A stretch of DNA of 64,000 bases from Gemmata palustris (GCF_017939745.1 NZ_JAGKQQ010000001.1:2604001-2668000); one strand, 5' to 3'; shown: positions 16,685 to 26,236, counted from the first letter of the stretch. Numbers and translations: made by a program. Notes: generated from the sequence alone by a model not told the origin.

Positions 16685-17887
16685 ATGCCCGTTTCGTATG
16701 TCTGCCCGAGCCCGAACTGCGGGGCGTCCCTCCGGACGCCCCTGCGGGTACCGAGCGGTAAAGCCGTGACGTGCCCGAAGTGCGGGTTCCGTTTCGTCGC
16801 CGGTTCGCCCTACCCCGGTGCGACCCCGTTCCGCCCCGCGCCGACCAGTAACCCCGACGGGCCGCCGGACACGCGCGCTCAGGACAGCGCGGACCGCGCG
16901 CGCCTCGGGACCGGAGTCCAGGTCGTGGAACCGATCCGCCTCGTGTTCGAGAACGGCGACCCGGTCCCCGGGCTGTCGAGCTGGGTGCTCGAGCGCCAGA
17001 TCGGGGTCGGCGGGTTCGGGGAAGTGTGGCTCGTGCGCCACGAGTGGAAGGCCGTGCGCCGCGCGGTCAAGTTCTTCACCCACCCGGACGCGCGCCACCG
17101 GCTCGTCACGCACGAGAAAAAGGTGCTCGTGCGCGTGATGAAGCACGCGGGCGACCACCCGAACATCGTCCCGCTCGTGGAGTGCAACCTCGACGGCGAG
17201 ATCCCGTGGCTCATGTACGAGTACGTCCCGGGCGGGACGCTCGCCGACGCGGTGCGCGAGTGGAACACCCGGTCCCAGCCGAAGCGCATCCGGCGCGCGG
17301 TCCGCGCGCTCCTCTCGATCGGCGCCGCGATCGCGCACTGCCACCGGCTCGCGACGCCCATCGTTCACCGCGACCTGAAGCCCGCCAACGTGTTGCGCGA
17401 CGAAACAGGCGCGCTGCGCGTGACGGACTTCGGCATCGGCGGCGCCGCGGTCGCGCACCTGGTGGACGGGCAGACCCACGGCCTGCTCACGAACAGCGGC
17501 CGCGTGCCCACGCTGCTCCGCGCGGCCGGGAGTTTCGGGTACGCCAGCCCGCAACAGCGCAACGGCGAATCGCCCGACCCGCGCGACGACGTGTACGCGC
17601 TCGGCGTCCTGGCGTTCCAGATGCTGCTCGGCGACCTCACGCTCTGGCCCGGCCCGGACATGGCCGACGACCTGCGCACGCTCGGGCTCCCGCGGAGCCT
17701 CGTGTCGCTCCTGGTCCACAGCGTCGCGCACAACCCGTCCCGGCGCCCGGCGGACGCGGCCGAGTGGAAGCTCGCGCTCGAAGGGCTCACGACGCGCACC
17801 TCGCCCGACCCCGATACCGCGTCCTCCAGCGCGACGCCGACGATCATCACCCCGCCCCCGAAGCGCCCACAAAGCGACGTCGGCTGA
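16685..17887 (+). CDS. Zinc-ribbon Ser/Thr protein kinase
   Basis: 400 residues. The N-terminus has a four-Cys ribbon (Cys7, Cys12, Cys30, Cys33; CPSPNC...CPKC). The kinase domain runs from about 98 to 370: G-loop IGVGGFGEVW (106-115), Lys129 in AVKF, HRDLKPAN from His228, DFG at Asp248, and a YASPQQ motif. It ends soon after the kinase fold with a Pro/Thr-rich tail and has no transmembrane segment, so it is a soluble cytoplasmic kinase. The start at 16685 is chosen because GGAG precedes it and it places the ribbon at the N-terminus; an upstream ATG at 16649 is possible. A small GC hairpin (17949-17968) follows the gene. The substrate is unknown. Confidence 0.9.
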   Translation: MPVSYVCPSPNCGASLRTPLRVPSGKAVTCPKCGFRFVAGSPYPGATPFRPAPTSNPDGPPDTRAQDSADRARLGTGVQVVEPIRLVFENGDPVPGLSSWVLERQIGVGGFGEVWLVRHEWKAVRRAVKFFTHPDARHRLVTHEKKVLVRVMKHAGDHPNIVPLVECNLDGEIPWLMYEYVPGGTLADAVREWNTRSQPKRIRRAVRALLSIGAAIAHCHRLATPIVHRDLKPANVLRDETGALRVTDFGIGGAAVAHLVDGQTHGLLTNSGRVPTLLRAAGSFGYASPQQRNGESPDPRDDVYALGVLAFQMLLGDLTLWPGPDMADDLRTLGLPRSLVSLLVHSVAHNPSRRPADAAEWKLALEGLTTRTSPDPDTASSSATPTIITPPPKRPQSDVG

Positions 17888-18137
17888 AACACAGTCGGAC
17901 ACGGGGCTCGGTCGAGTGCCTAATAGTTCGGGGTGTGTTTCAGGCGAACGGCCGGTGTCAGCCGGCCGGTGTGATCTGAAATCGAACGAAGAGTTTTGAC
18001 AGGATTAGCAAGATCAACACGATCCAGAACCAATGCACGCGGAAGCCGCGACCGAAACTTGGTCTCGGCTCCACGCACCCCAGAACCGAAACAACGAATT
18101 CCCACCTCGTGCGGTAGCGCTCAAGTTCGCATTGCAC

Positions 18138-18812
18138 TCAGGGTGCCAGCCGCTCGCGCGCCCACCCAGTGGCGGTGCGCCGGAACACAATCCGGTCGTG
18201 CAATCGGCTCGGCCGGCCCTGCCAGAACTCGATCACCGCGGGCAGCACGCGGTACCCGCCCCAATTCGGCGGGCGCGGCGGGTTCCCATCCGGGAACTTC
18301 GCCATCAGTTCGGCGTGCGCCTGCTCCAACACCTCGCGCCCGACGATCACGGCACTTTGCGGCGACGCCCACGCCCCGAGCCGGCTCCCGAGCGGGCGCT
18401 TGACGTAATACTCGTCGGACTCCGCCGCGGTCACGACCTCGACCGTGCCCTCCACGCGGACCTGCCGTTCGAGCGGGTGCCACAGGAACACCAGCGCGAC
18501 GCGCGGGTTCGCGGCCATCTCGTTGCCCTTGCGACTGTCGTAGTTCGTGAAGAACGTGAACCCGCGGGCGTCGAGCGCCTTCAGCAGCACCGCGCGCGCG
18601 GACGGTTGGCCGTCGGCGGCACAGGTGGCCAGAATCATCGCGTTGGGGTCGGTCATCTCGGTCCCGACCGCTTGCGCGAACCAGTGGTGGAACAGCGCGA
18701 ACGGGTCGGTGCCCGCGTCCGCCTCCGACAACCCACCGGCGGAATACTCTTTGCGCAGATCAGCTAATGAAGGCACGTGTCTTCTGGCTCCGCTCGAGGT
18801 GTAACGTGACAA
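18138..18812 (-). CDS. pdxH: Pyridoxamine 5'-phosphate oxidase
   Basis: 224 residues of the flavoprotein that oxidises pyridoxamine/pyridoxine 5'-phosphate to pyridoxal 5'-phosphate in vitamin B6 metabolism (FMN cofactor, homodimer, cytosolic). Diagnostic segments: [43 protein letters not shown] (substrate/FMN region), [52 protein letters not shown], and the C-terminal [24 protein letters not shown]. Full family length. The true start may lie a few codons inside (near [11 protein letters not shown]). Stands alone; no B6 partner is adjacent. Confidence 0.95.
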   Translation of the reverse strand: MSRYTSSGARRHVPSLADLRKEYSAGGLSEADAGTDPFALFHHWFAQAVGTEMTDPNAMILATCAADGQPSARAVLLKALDARGFTFFTNYDSRKGNEMAANPRVALVFLWHPLERQVRVEGTVEVVTAAESDEYYVKRPLGSRLGAWASPQSAVIVGREVLEQAHAELMAKFPDGNPPRPPNWGGYRVLPAVIEFWQGRPSRLHDRIVFRRTATGWARERLAP

Positions 18813-18926
18813 TCGCCGCTCGAATAGTCATGTCCCAGTCGTCCCGATCATGGAACGATGTCCAACGTTCTTCGCACCGCACGGTGTACCACGCGAAGGT
18901 ACCCGCGCTCTGAGCGCCAGCGGTGT

Positions 18927-19634
18927 TTATTCCTTTTCAAGCACCAAGTCCACGCCCCAGCACCCGCGAACGTGCGGTCCGGGGCCGCGGCAGTGATTCA
19001 GGATGTCGGTATTCTCGCAGCCCGCGTCTTGCAGTGCATCGGCGAGAATGGGCATCGCGCTGAAGTCCCGCGACCTGTACATCTGCGCCGCGAGTGCGAG
19101 AGCGGTAGAGGTGCGCCAGTCGGGGGCGAAAGTTACGGGGCGAAAGGGATTGCCAAGAACTTCACGCGCGTAGTAACACCGAGTTCGCCTCTCCTCTCGG
19201 AAATGTGCTTGCGCCTCATTTTCATTGCCGAGCACGCGATCCAGAACTTTGGAACTGATTTCTAGAACTCGCCGCCAGCCTTGCAGTTTGGGCTTCGGGG
19301 GCGGGAAAAATGAGTGTAAAGGGACCGGCATTATGCAAAACTGCGTGCTGAGAGCTGCAATGGAGGTGCCGAGATTACCAGCCGCCCAAGCCTCGTCGTG
19401 TAGGGTGTCGCCATCATTGCTAACCTCGTCGGCTTCAGGCGGTTCAATACCCTCGTCGGCCCAGCGTTCACCAGTAACGATCATTCGCGAGAATCGCTGG
19501 TCTTTGATCTCTCGCCCCATGTCTCTGCAAATCGCACACGCCAAAAGCCGGCTCTTGCGCTCACTCAATTGCGTCTTGAGCAACTCCGACATCAACTCCG
19601 GTTCCGCACACTTCAGCCATTGCTTTTCGGTCAT
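18927..19634 (-). CDS. Gemmata-type paralogous family protein of unknown function
   Basis: 235 residues. Starts MTEKQWLKCAEPELMSELL after an AGGGGG-like site, followed by a Cys-bearing helix (RKSRLLACAICRDM). The C-terminal half has GNPFRPVTF, W-R-T-x(3)-LA, AMPILADALQDAGC and HCRGPGPHVRGCWGVDLVL. From memory this pattern recurs in many copies in Gemmata-type genomes; no function is assigned. The conserved Cys/His set (DAGCxNTDILNHC) might bind metal, which is speculative. A truncated relative starting MTEAEWLVCEDSERML lies at 56631. Confidence 0.75.
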   Translation of the reverse strand: MTEKQWLKCAEPELMSELLKTQLSERKSRLLACAICRDMGREIKDQRFSRMIVTGERWADEGIEPPEADEVSNDGDTLHDEAWAAGNLGTSIAALSTQFCIMPVPLHSFFPPPKPKLQGWRRVLEISSKVLDRVLGNENEAQAHFREERRTRCYYAREVLGNPFRPVTFAPDWRTSTALALAAQMYRSRDFSAMPILADALQDAGCENTDILNHCRGPGPHVRGCWGVDLVLEKE

Positions 19635-19838
19635 CGGTCACCCCCTGGAACCGCTCCCAGCATGACCGATCGGGGTGCCGGTGCCAAGTCCTGACGAAGC
19701 TGTTTCGTCCCGGGCAGAAACAGGATTTCTGCGAATTCCTCAATTCATGACGCCGAAACCCTTTGCGGCCTTTGGCTCACAGACGTGCGATTTTGAGAGG
19801 AGACTTCGCGCCGAAAATGCCCAGACGTTCCCCAGTGC

Positions 19839-20396
19839 TCATTGCTGGTCGCGTAAAGCAGAGCGCTCGGTTTGTGCTGCTGTCCATGCGGTGAGAATGA
19901 CGTCCGCGACGCCCGCGGGTGGTAAAGTGTCACACGCGACCGCGCAATCCGCGACTTCGCGGTAGAGTTGCTCGCGCGCCGCGATCAGCGCGCGTACCTC
20001 TTCTTCGCCACCGGTCGAAGTCAGGTTCGGTCTGCGCGCCGCGGTTGTTGGGTCCGTTTGGAGCCGCGCCCACACGGTCTCGGGGGTCGCGGTCAGCCAC
20101 ACCACGAAGCCGTTCGCCTTCAGGAGCGCACGGTTCGCTTCACGCAGGACCGCTCCGCCCCCCGTCGAGATGACGCTCGTGGACCGCGCGCACAGTTCCT
20201 GGAGCGCAACTGACTCGCGGTCGCGGAACCCGGCTTCGCTTTCGGCCGCGAAGATGTCTTTGATCGACTTCGCCGCGTGTGCTTCCACGAGATCGTCCAC
20301 ATCGGCGAACGGCCGGGCGAGCCGTTCCGCGAGGAGTTTCCCGACGGTCGTTTTCCCGGTGCAGCGGTAACCAACAAGGATGATGTTCTGGGCCAT
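19839..20396 (-). CDS. aroK: Shikimate kinase
   Basis: 185 residues. P-loop GYRCTGKTTVGKLLAERL (ATP binding), DVDDLVE (Mg/shikimate region), FRDRESVALQEL, ISTGGGAVLREANR (shikimate-binding GGG), and a LID-type segment with AARRPNLTSTGG. It phosphorylates shikimate at the 3-hydroxyl in the route to chorismate. It lies 18 nt downstream of the fused aroDE gene on the same strand, so two consecutive enzymes of the pathway are co-transcribed. The middle position of the P-loop is Cys (GYRCTGKT), which is not disabling. Confidence 0.95.
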   Translation of the reverse strand: MAQNIILVGYRCTGKTTVGKLLAERLARPFADVDDLVEAHAAKSIKDIFAAESEAGFRDRESVALQELCARSTSVISTGGGAVLREANRALLKANGFVVWLTATPETVWARLQTDPTTAARRPNLTSTGGEEEVRALIAAREQLYREVADCAVACDTLPPAGVADVILTAWTAAQTERSALRDQQ

Positions 20397-20414
20397 ATCG
20401 GTTCGGTGGGAGCC

Positions 20415-21986
20415 TCACTCCTCGGTACTTTCGGGTGCGGTCGGCTGGTCCTTCGGTTCGGTCTCCTCGTCGAACGCCTTCGTGAGCGGGGAGAGCGCCT
20501 TGCGCATGATGAGCCGCATCACTTCGGTGTCGGGCACGAGGCCGGTGAAGAGCTCGATTTGTCGCGCGGCCTGCCGGACGAACATGTCCACACCGGTGAT
20601 CGTATCGCACCCGCGCGCGCGGGCCTCGCGGATCAGGAGCGTCGTCTCCGGTGTGTAGATCGTGTCGAACACGATCGTGCCCGGCTTCAGGACGCTGAAG
20701 TGGCACGGGGACTCGTCCACGTTCGGGTGCATCCCGACGGGCGTGCAATTGATGAGCACGTCGAACGAGACGCTGTGGCGCGCGTGCCAGTCCACGGCCT
20801 TGCACTTCACGTCCTCGGCGAGCTTCTGGGCGCGCTCGTAGGTGCGGGCCGCGATGGTGATCTGCGCGCCCTCGCGGTGGAAGGCGTAGGCGATGGACCG
20901 CGCCGCGCCGCCCGCGCCGAGGATCAGGATCGAGAGCTGGCTCAGTTGCGTGTTCGGCCCCTCTTTCGCGCGTTCCGCGAGGAACCCCTTGAGCGAATCG
21001 GCGGCCGCCGCGAAGTCGGTGTTGGCCGCGGTGAACTTCCCATCATCGCGCCGCACGAGCGTGTTGGCCGACGCGGTCACCTGTACGTTCGGTTCGCTCT
21101 CGCGTGCGAGGCTCGCCGCAGCCTCCTTGTGCGGAATGGTCACGCTGTACCCGCGCACCGGGATCTGGTCGTAGGACTCCAGGGCCAGCGGCAGTTGCCC
21201 CCGGGGGACGCGGAACGGCAGGTACAGCGCGTTCACCCCGAGTTTCTTGTACATGTGGTTGTGGAGCAGCGGGCTGAGGCTGTGCCCGACCGGGTCGCCG
21301 AGGACGCCGAACACCTGCGTGTCCGCGTTGACGTTCTGGACCGGGTACGTGGTGCGGAACTCGTCGAAGCTCGGCAGCCCGGGCGCGATCCCGCGCTCCT
21401 TGTTGAACGCCGCGTAGATCCACGGCGCGCCGAACTTGAGCGCGAGGAACCGCGTCGGCTGGCCGATGTCGCCCATGCAGAACGCGACTGTGGGCTTCGG
21501 CGCGGTGCGCTGGAGCTGGAGCACGCGGCCCACATCTTCGGGCGATTGTGCCGCGACCGCGAGCTTGTACACGTCCGCGTCCTGCTTCAGCATCTCCGCG
21601 TAGATTTCGTCCAGGTTCGCGGGCGTCTCGGTGGTGTTGTGGTAACTCACGATCCGCTTCACCGGGCCGAACCGCGGGACCGTACCGGCGATGTCCGTTT
21701 CCAGATCGACCCACTCGAACGCGCCGGAGACGATCGCCTGGCGCAGGATCATCATCCGCTCTTGCTCGTTACCCGGGAACCGGCCGCCGTCCGAGGGCCG
21801 GCGGAGCGTGGCGACCCAGGGGCACTGCTTGAGCGGCGCGAGGCGCTTGAAGTCCACGGCTTTCGCGAGGAAGTCGAGCCGCAGTTCGATGAACTTGGCC
21901 CCGCGCTTCACCGCTTCTTGTAGCTCGGCCACCACCATTTTGTGGCGCGTCCGGCCGATCACCACCAGCACCCGGTCCGACGACAT
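20415..21986 (-). CDS. aroDE: Bifunctional type I 3-dehydroquinate dehydratase / shikimate dehydrogenase
   Basis: 523 residues. Residues 1 to about 220 form the class I dehydratase: Glu34 in IELRLDF, His116 in IVSYHNTTETP, and Schiff-base Lys141 in VYKLAV. Residues about 225-505 form shikimate dehydrogenase: FGVLGDPVGHSLSPLLHN (shikimate-binding Ser pair), VTIPHKEAA (catalytic Lys), the NADP-binding loop LGAGGAARSIAY, and INCTPVGM. The fusion channels dehydroquinate to shikimate, and the next gene, shikimate kinase, takes the following step. Plants, chlamydiae and planctomycetes carry this fusion. Confidence 0.95.
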   Translation of the reverse strand: MSSDRVLVVIGRTRHKMVVAELQEAVKRGAKFIELRLDFLAKAVDFKRLAPLKQCPWVATLRRPSDGGRFPGNEQERMMILRQAIVSGAFEWVDLETDIAGTVPRFGPVKRIVSYHNTTETPANLDEIYAEMLKQDADVYKLAVAAQSPEDVGRVLQLQRTAPKPTVAFCMGDIGQPTRFLALKFGAPWIYAAFNKERGIAPGLPSFDEFRTTYPVQNVNADTQVFGVLGDPVGHSLSPLLHNHMYKKLGVNALYLPFRVPRGQLPLALESYDQIPVRGYSVTIPHKEAAASLARESEPNVQVTASANTLVRRDDGKFTAANTDFAAAADSLKGFLAERAKEGPNTQLSQLSILILGAGGAARSIAYAFHREGAQITIAARTYERAQKLAEDVKCKAVDWHARHSVSFDVLINCTPVGMHPNVDESPCHFSVLKPGTIVFDTIYTPETTLLIREARARGCDTITGVDMFVRQAARQIELFTGLVPDTEVMRLIMRKALSPLTKAFDEETEPKDQPTAPESTEE

Positions 21987-22101
21987 AGCGCTCCCTCAAC
22001 GGGGAAATGCGAACGGAGCAAACTCGGAATTCAACGGCCCCAATCACCAAAATACACGCAACCCGCGAGCGGGGTGAGTGTGAAGCGGCCGCAAAAATGT
22101 G

Positions 22102-22127
22102 AAACCCAGGCCACCGGGCCTGGGTTT
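22102..22127 (-). terminator. Rho-independent terminator of rpmG
   Basis: An 11-bp perfect stem (AAACCCAGGCC / GGCCTGGGTTT) with a 4-nt loop begins 36 nt past the rpmG stop; on the minus strand it is followed by TCACATTTTTG. Confidence 0.8.
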
Positions 22128-22162
22128 TCGCGTTCTTGTGGATTTCCCTGGCCCCGACAGGG

Positions 22163-22333
22163 TCACACCTTGCTGGCTTCCTTGTACATGACGTGCCGGC
22201 GGACGACCGGGTCGAACTTGCGGAGCGAGATGCGCTCCTTGGTGTTGTTCCGGTTCTTCTGCGTGAAGTAGCAGTGGTCGCTGGCCTCGCTCTTCAGCTT
22301 GATGGTGCTGCGCGCTTCTTTCGACTTCGCCAT
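22163..22333 (-). CDS. rpmG: 50S ribosomal protein bL33
   Basis: 56 residues (MAKSKEARSTIKLKSE... to MYKEASKV). Recognised by the motifs STIKLKSEASDHCYFTQKN and RISLRKFDPVVRRHVMYKE. The four zinc Cys of the C+ type are absent, so this is the zinc-independent form. Start 22333 follows an AAGGG element; longer upstream frames are unsupported. It has its own terminator (22102-22127). Confidence 0.95.
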   Translation of the reverse strand: MAKSKEARSTIKLKSEASDHCYFTQKNRNNTKERISLRKFDPVVRRHVMYKEASKV

Positions 22334-22645
22334 GTCCGGCCCTTTAGTAAGGGAGTTTGGTACGTAATCCGGCTGCAGCCGGGATATACAGGAATGATAG
22401 CACCCGGGAGGGGAATCGGGGAGGGTGCGTGACGAACTCTGCGTGCGCGGGGTGAAGGGTGCGGATCGCCTGGGAATAGTTGTGGGGTGAGTTGGCAACG
22501 ACGCGAGTGACTCATCCCGCAGTGTGGTAAATTACGCGGACGAAGTTAAACGGTAGTGCGGTTGAAGCCGTGGGCGCGTCCCGACGCGCCTCGAGGCCGC
22601 ACGCGCGTGCTGCGTTCCGCCACCAACCAAACTTGGGGTAACTGG
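22334..22645. other. Intergenic region between divergent rpmG and phosphatase genes
   Basis: 312 bp with no supported gene or repeat. It must contain the promoters of both flanking genes. Confidence 0.5.
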
Positions 22646-23200
22646 ATGGAGCCCAAAAACACCGAGATACGGATCGCTGGTTACACAGCGGCCAGTCTGC
22701 TCCTCGAGCGCGAGCTGAAACAGTGGCACGCACTCGTGCTGCTCGATTCCAACAAGCAAGCTACCAACTTCGTTCAAGAACACACCCCGTCACACCTCTA
22801 TCTCCGCTTTGATGACATTGAGGAACCGCGAGCGGACAAGCAAACACCTACGAGAGCCCAAATCGCACAGGCGATCGAATTCGCTCAAGGAAAAGACAAA
22901 CTGCTCGTGAGTTGTCGGGCCGGGCGCGGGCGCAGTGTCGCTCTGGCCTACCTCATCTGCTGCCGCGAGCGCGGGGTTACAGAGGCCCTCAAACTTCTCG
23001 ATCCGACGCGGCACCGGCCCAATCGACTTGTGATTAGCCTTGGTGACACGCTCCTCGACGCGCTCTACGTACTCGATTCGTTCGATGATTGGCACAGGCG
23101 CCACGCACACGTCCAATTGTCCGACTACTACGACGAAATGGAGAAGGAATTCGAGGCACTGGAAGCGCAAGGAGCCTCAAATCGTATCTGCGGCCCCTGA
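22646..23200 (+). CDS. Dual-specificity/tyrosine phosphatase-like protein
   Basis: 184 residues from ATG 22646. The phosphatase P-loop CRAGRGRS fits C-x5-R-S/T (Cys90 nucleophile, Arg96), preceded by a beta strand (DKLLVS) and followed by a helix (VALAYLICCRERG), the standard layout of small DSP-like phosphatases. A candidate general-acid Asp lies in LYLRFDDIEEP. The C-terminus is acidic. Cytosolic and stand-alone; the substrate (phosphotyrosine, phosphoserine or another phosphomonoester) cannot be told from sequence. The many Ser/Thr kinases in such genomes make a protein substrate plausible. Confidence 0.8.
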   Translation: MEPKNTEIRIAGYTAASLLLERELKQWHALVLLDSNKQATNFVQEHTPSHLYLRFDDIEEPRADKQTPTRAQIAQAIEFAQGKDKLLVSCRAGRGRSVALAYLICCRERGVTEALKLLDPTRHRPNRLVISLGDTLLDALYVLDSFDDWHRRHAHVQLSDYYDEMEKEFEALEAQGASNRICGP

Positions 23201-23378
23201 TTCTACCCGCTGATGGTAGATCATTTCCCGCGGCACCGCAGTCCAAAAATTGTCCGATCATATTCACCAGCAATTTCCCTGGACGTAAGCGAACGATGTA
23301 GAGAGCCGTCGCTCTCAGTAAATCGCTGGATCACTCGCCGTTTCGGTGAGGGTCAGTTCGAGCACAGGAGGACACGAG

Positions 23379-23582
23379 GTGGCCGACACGGACAAACCAG
23401 AAGTTGCTCGACCAACCGAAGACGTGTATTGCTGGTTGGAGGCAGAGTCGTCGATCATGCTCAAAGCCACTACCCGGTTCGGTGACCCAGTGGAGCTGAC
23501 GGCCGATGATGCGCGGGCCATCGCCGCCACGCTTACGGCACTGGCCGAACGGTTGGAACCATTGACCGACAAGCGCGCCTAA
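23379..23582 (+). CDS. Small protein of unknown function
   Basis: 67 residues from GTG 23379, chosen because AGGAG (23366-23370) lies 8 nt upstream; an earlier ATG at 23346 lacks this. The sequence reads VADTDKPEVARPTEDVYCWL then a basic/acidic helix with LTADDARAIAATLTALAERL. Soluble; I do not recognise a family. The Shine-Dalgarno sequence and helix-like C-terminus support a real gene. Confidence 0.55.
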   Translation: MADTDKPEVARPTEDVYCWLEAESSIMLKATTRFGDPVELTADDARAIAATLTALAERLEPLTDKRA

Positions 23583-23633
23583 TCCGGCGCTCCACGGGAG
23601 CAGCAGCGCGAATGCCCGACGGCAGATCACCCA

Positions 23634-24320
23634 TCACGCGCCCAGCTTCGCCTTCGCGTCGTCGAGAATCGCCTTGGTCGCGGTGGCGCCCACGCGGGTC
23701 ACGCCGATCGCGCGCACTTCCATCAACTTCTCGAACGTGCGGACGCCGCCCGCGGCCTTCACCTGCACCCACGCCGGGCTGTGCTCGCGCATCAGTTTCA
23801 GGTCCTCGATCGTGGCCCCCGTCTCCGCGTAGCCGGTGCTGGTTTTCACCCAGTCCGCGCGCACGTCACCGCAAATGCGGCACAGTTCCCGTTTGTGCTC
23901 GTCTTTGAGATATGCGTTCTCGAAAATCACCTTCACCTTCGCGACGCGCGCGTGAGCCGCCCGCACCACCGCCGCAATGTCGTCGGCCACGAAGTTCCAT
24001 TCGCCGCTCAGCACCTTGCCGACGTTGACCACCATGTCGAGTTCGGTCGCGCCGTCGTCCATTGCGCGTTCGGCCTCAAAAACCTTCACGGCCGTGAGGT
24101 GCCCGCCGTGTGGGAAGCCGATGACCGTGCTGGCCTGCACCGTGCTGCCCGCCAGGAGCTTCGCCGCGAGCCGCACCGCGTAGGGCTTGATGCACACCGA
24201 CGCGGCGCCGAGTTCGCGCGCGAGGAGGCACCCGCGCTCGAGGTCCGCGTCCGTGAGGTTGGGCTGGAGCAGCGAGTGGTCGAACATCCGGGCGAGGTCG
24301 GCAATTGTCGGATTGGTCAC
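23634..24320 (-). CDS. deoC: Deoxyribose-phosphate aldolase
   Basis: 228 residues from a GTG at 24320 (upstream ATG 24377 is possible). This class I aldolase cleaves 2-deoxyribose 5-phosphate to glyceraldehyde 3-phosphate and acetaldehyde. Seen: FDHSLLQPNLTDADLERGC, VCIKPYAV, VIGFPHG, ELDMVVNVG, KVIFENAYL, the Schiff-base Lys in DWVKTSTGY, and the second active-site Lys in VKAAGGVRT, then GVTRVGATAT. Full length, TIM barrel, cytosolic. No other nucleoside-catabolism gene is adjacent. Confidence 0.95.
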   Translation of the reverse strand: MTNPTIADLARMFDHSLLQPNLTDADLERGCLLARELGAASVCIKPYAVRLAAKLLAGSTVQASTVIGFPHGGHLTAVKVFEAERAMDDGATELDMVVNVGKVLSGEWNFVADDIAAVVRAAHARVAKVKVIFENAYLKDEHKRELCRICGDVRADWVKTSTGYAETGATIEDLKLMREHSPAWVQVKAAGGVRTFEKLMEVRAIGVTRVGATATKAILDDAKAKLGA

Positions 24321-24918
24321 GATGCACCGGTGAGAGAGAAACGAGCGATTGGGGTTAGGATACCGGCGATTCGCCATGAACCCAGATGCGCTCCGGACGT
24401 CTTTACTCGTTGCTTTTTGAAATTTCGTACACTATAATATACACATGGTTTGGCGTCCGGTCGAAGAGTCGAGAGTGTGCTCCTTCGAGACACACGAAGC
24501 GCGACCAACATTCGGTGGGAATGGTGCCCAAAACCCGCACGATACGAGCGATTTATCAGTGAATGTTAGTCTCCGATCCAGGTCTCCACGGAAGGCAAAG
24601 GGGCCAAAAGCCTTGAAATGCTGTGGGTCTGTGCGGTGGCACCCCGGCCCACACCCGCGCCGGCCCAAAATGTTAGCAAATGTTAGCCGGGCCGATCGTG
24701 CGGGCGGAAACGGACACCCCGTTGAGAGAAAACGCCCCCACCGGGGCGAGTACGGAAGACTGCGGAGGTTCCTCGCTGCGCTCCGGGTCAAGCCGACTGG
24801 CGCGGATTGGCTCACCAGCCCCGCGTGCGTTCGGTAGTGACCGACCTTGACCCCATTTGGGGGCATGGTATGCGTGGAGGAACTCTCAAATATCCCCCAC
24901 GGTCCCGGAGATTCCCCC
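24321..24918. other. Long intergenic region without a supported gene
   Basis: 598 bp between the divergent deoC and SH3-protein genes. Frames on both strands are open but have no protein-like character. It holds one copy of the GTTAGC motif (24662-24693) and, 60 nt before it, CCTTGAAATGCTGTGGG; a similar CCTTGAAATG occurs near 56431. Confidence 0.5.
24662..24693 (+). repeat. GTTAGC double motif, copy 1
   Basis: Two tandem GTTAGC hexamers (TGTTAGCAAATGTTAGCC) inside GGCC-bounded ends. It lies 225 bp upstream of the start at 24919 and in the same orientation as that gene. Confidence 0.6.
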
Positions 24919-26172
24919 ATGCTTCGTGCCGCGCTCGCCGGGCTGACCGTCGCCCTGTTCGCAGCACACGCGACCGCACAACCGGCCGTATACAAGGCCA
25001 CCGTCGTCGCCCCCGAGGTGAAACTGCGAGCCGGAGCAAGCGATCAGTTCCCGGACACCGGCACACTACGCCAGGGCACCCCGGTAATTGTCGAAAGAGA
25101 AGCGGAAAACGGCTGGCTCGCCGTTACCGCACCGCAAGGGTCGATCAGTTGGGTGCAGGCTCAGTTCATCAACGACTACAGCCGCGAGCAACTCACGGAC
25201 GAGCAACTCAAATTACCGCCCAAAACGCCGCGAAACGTGTTCGTGGAAACCGATGGCGAGATCACCATTGCGACGGGTAAAGTCGGTTCGGATGAACCGT
25301 TCGACATCCGCCGCGTTAAGCTCCCTCCAGGAACGGAACTCGTGGTGATTGGGCAGAAAGCATCGTTCGCCGGGAAGAGCTGGTACCCGATTACTCCCCC
25401 TCACGGGGATGTACGCTACATACCGAAGACGGCCGTGCAGTTCGAGAAAGCCGTGAATGCAGGAATCACCGTCCGGGTAAACGAGAACGTGACGCCGATT
25501 CCGCCGGGCGGAAGCGGGAGTCCGTCTGTGGTTCCTGCAACACCCGCGGGCGGGCCGCTCGCGGCGATCCCGGGTCCGGGCGTTACTCCCACGGCCGGCA
25601 CAACGGCGAGCAAGCCCGCGGTGAACCACCCACTGTGGGAAAAGGCTGAAGCCGCCGAACGCGAGAACCGACTCAAGGACGCGGTGGACCTGTACTTCCA
25701 ACTCGCGGGTGAGATCAACCGGACCGGCGGCGATCACGAGATCGCGAACCAGTGCTTCAGCCGCGTTCACGACATCCGCGGCAAGCAACGGGACTCGGCC
25801 CGCGGAAGCACCACCGCGCCCACAATGCCAACGAGCTTGCTCAAACCACCGACGAAGGAAGACCGCGCCGTTCGGCCGGGCACGCCGGAACCACTTCCCC
25901 CAGCGGCAAATACTAACGGCGCGAAAGACGAGCGCGTGGAAACACAGAGCGGAACACTAGCGCGTTCCAACCTCACCCCCCCGGGTCTGAACCGCCAACT
26001 GTACATCCTGGAATCGCCTTCGGGTGAGCCGAAGATGTACGTGACCTCGGCTCCGGGTGTCAATTTGGCGCAACACCTCGGCCGACGTGTTGAAGTAACT
26101 GGTTCCACAACCACGGCCTACGGCCTCAAACGGCCGTGCCTCGTCGCGACGAGCATCGACTTGGCGCCGTGA
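24919..26172 (+). CDS. Exported SH3-domain protein
   Basis: 417 residues from ATG 24919 (GGAG upstream). Signal peptide MLRAALAGLTVALFAAHATA. Residues about 25-95 form a bacterial SH3-like domain (VKLRAGASDQFPDTGTLRQG, NGWLAVTAPQGSISWVQAQF). A second SH3-like stretch follows (IATGKVGSDEPFDIRRVKLP, GKSWYPITPPHGDVRYIPK). Then come a Pro/Gly/Thr linker, a helical segment around PLWEKAEAAERENRLKDAV, and a C-terminal domain ending with LYILESPSGEPKMYVTS and the OB-like GRRVEVTGSTTTAY. Probably binds cell envelope or extracellular polymers; this is inference. Convergent with 26260-28182. Confidence 0.8.
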   Translation: MLRAALAGLTVALFAAHATAQPAVYKATVVAPEVKLRAGASDQFPDTGTLRQGTPVIVEREAENGWLAVTAPQGSISWVQAQFINDYSREQLTDEQLKLPPKTPRNVFVETDGEITIATGKVGSDEPFDIRRVKLPPGTELVVIGQKASFAGKSWYPITPPHGDVRYIPKTAVQFEKAVNAGITVRVNENVTPIPPGGSGSPSVVPATPAGGPLAAIPGPGVTPTAGTTASKPAVNHPLWEKAEAAERENRLKDAVDLYFQLAGEINRTGGDHEIANQCFSRVHDIRGKQRDSARGSTTAPTMPTSLLKPPTKEDRAVRPGTPEPLPPAANTNGAKDERVETQSGTLARSNLTPPGLNRQLYILESPSGEPKMYVTSAPGVNLAQHLGRRVEVTGSTTTAYGLKRPCLVATSIDLAP

Positions 26173-26202
26173 TGTGCCAGCAACGGGAAGTGAATTCAAA
26201 CA

Positions 26203-26236
26203 CAAACGCCCGCGGACACGAGTCCGCGGGCGTTTG
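26203..26236. terminator. Bidirectional terminator between convergent genes
   Basis: A 15-bp perfect stem (CAAACGCCCGCGGAC / GTCCGCGGGCGTTTG) with an ACGA loop, between convergent genes ending at 26172 and 26260. Confidence 0.85.

Noticed and set aside
20277-21923. 548-residue plus-strand frame
   Set aside because: Antisense to aroDE/aroK; no protein-like sequence.
24445-24837. 130-residue frame in the deoC upstream gap
   Set aside because: No Shine-Dalgarno, no motif, competing frames on the other strand of equal length.
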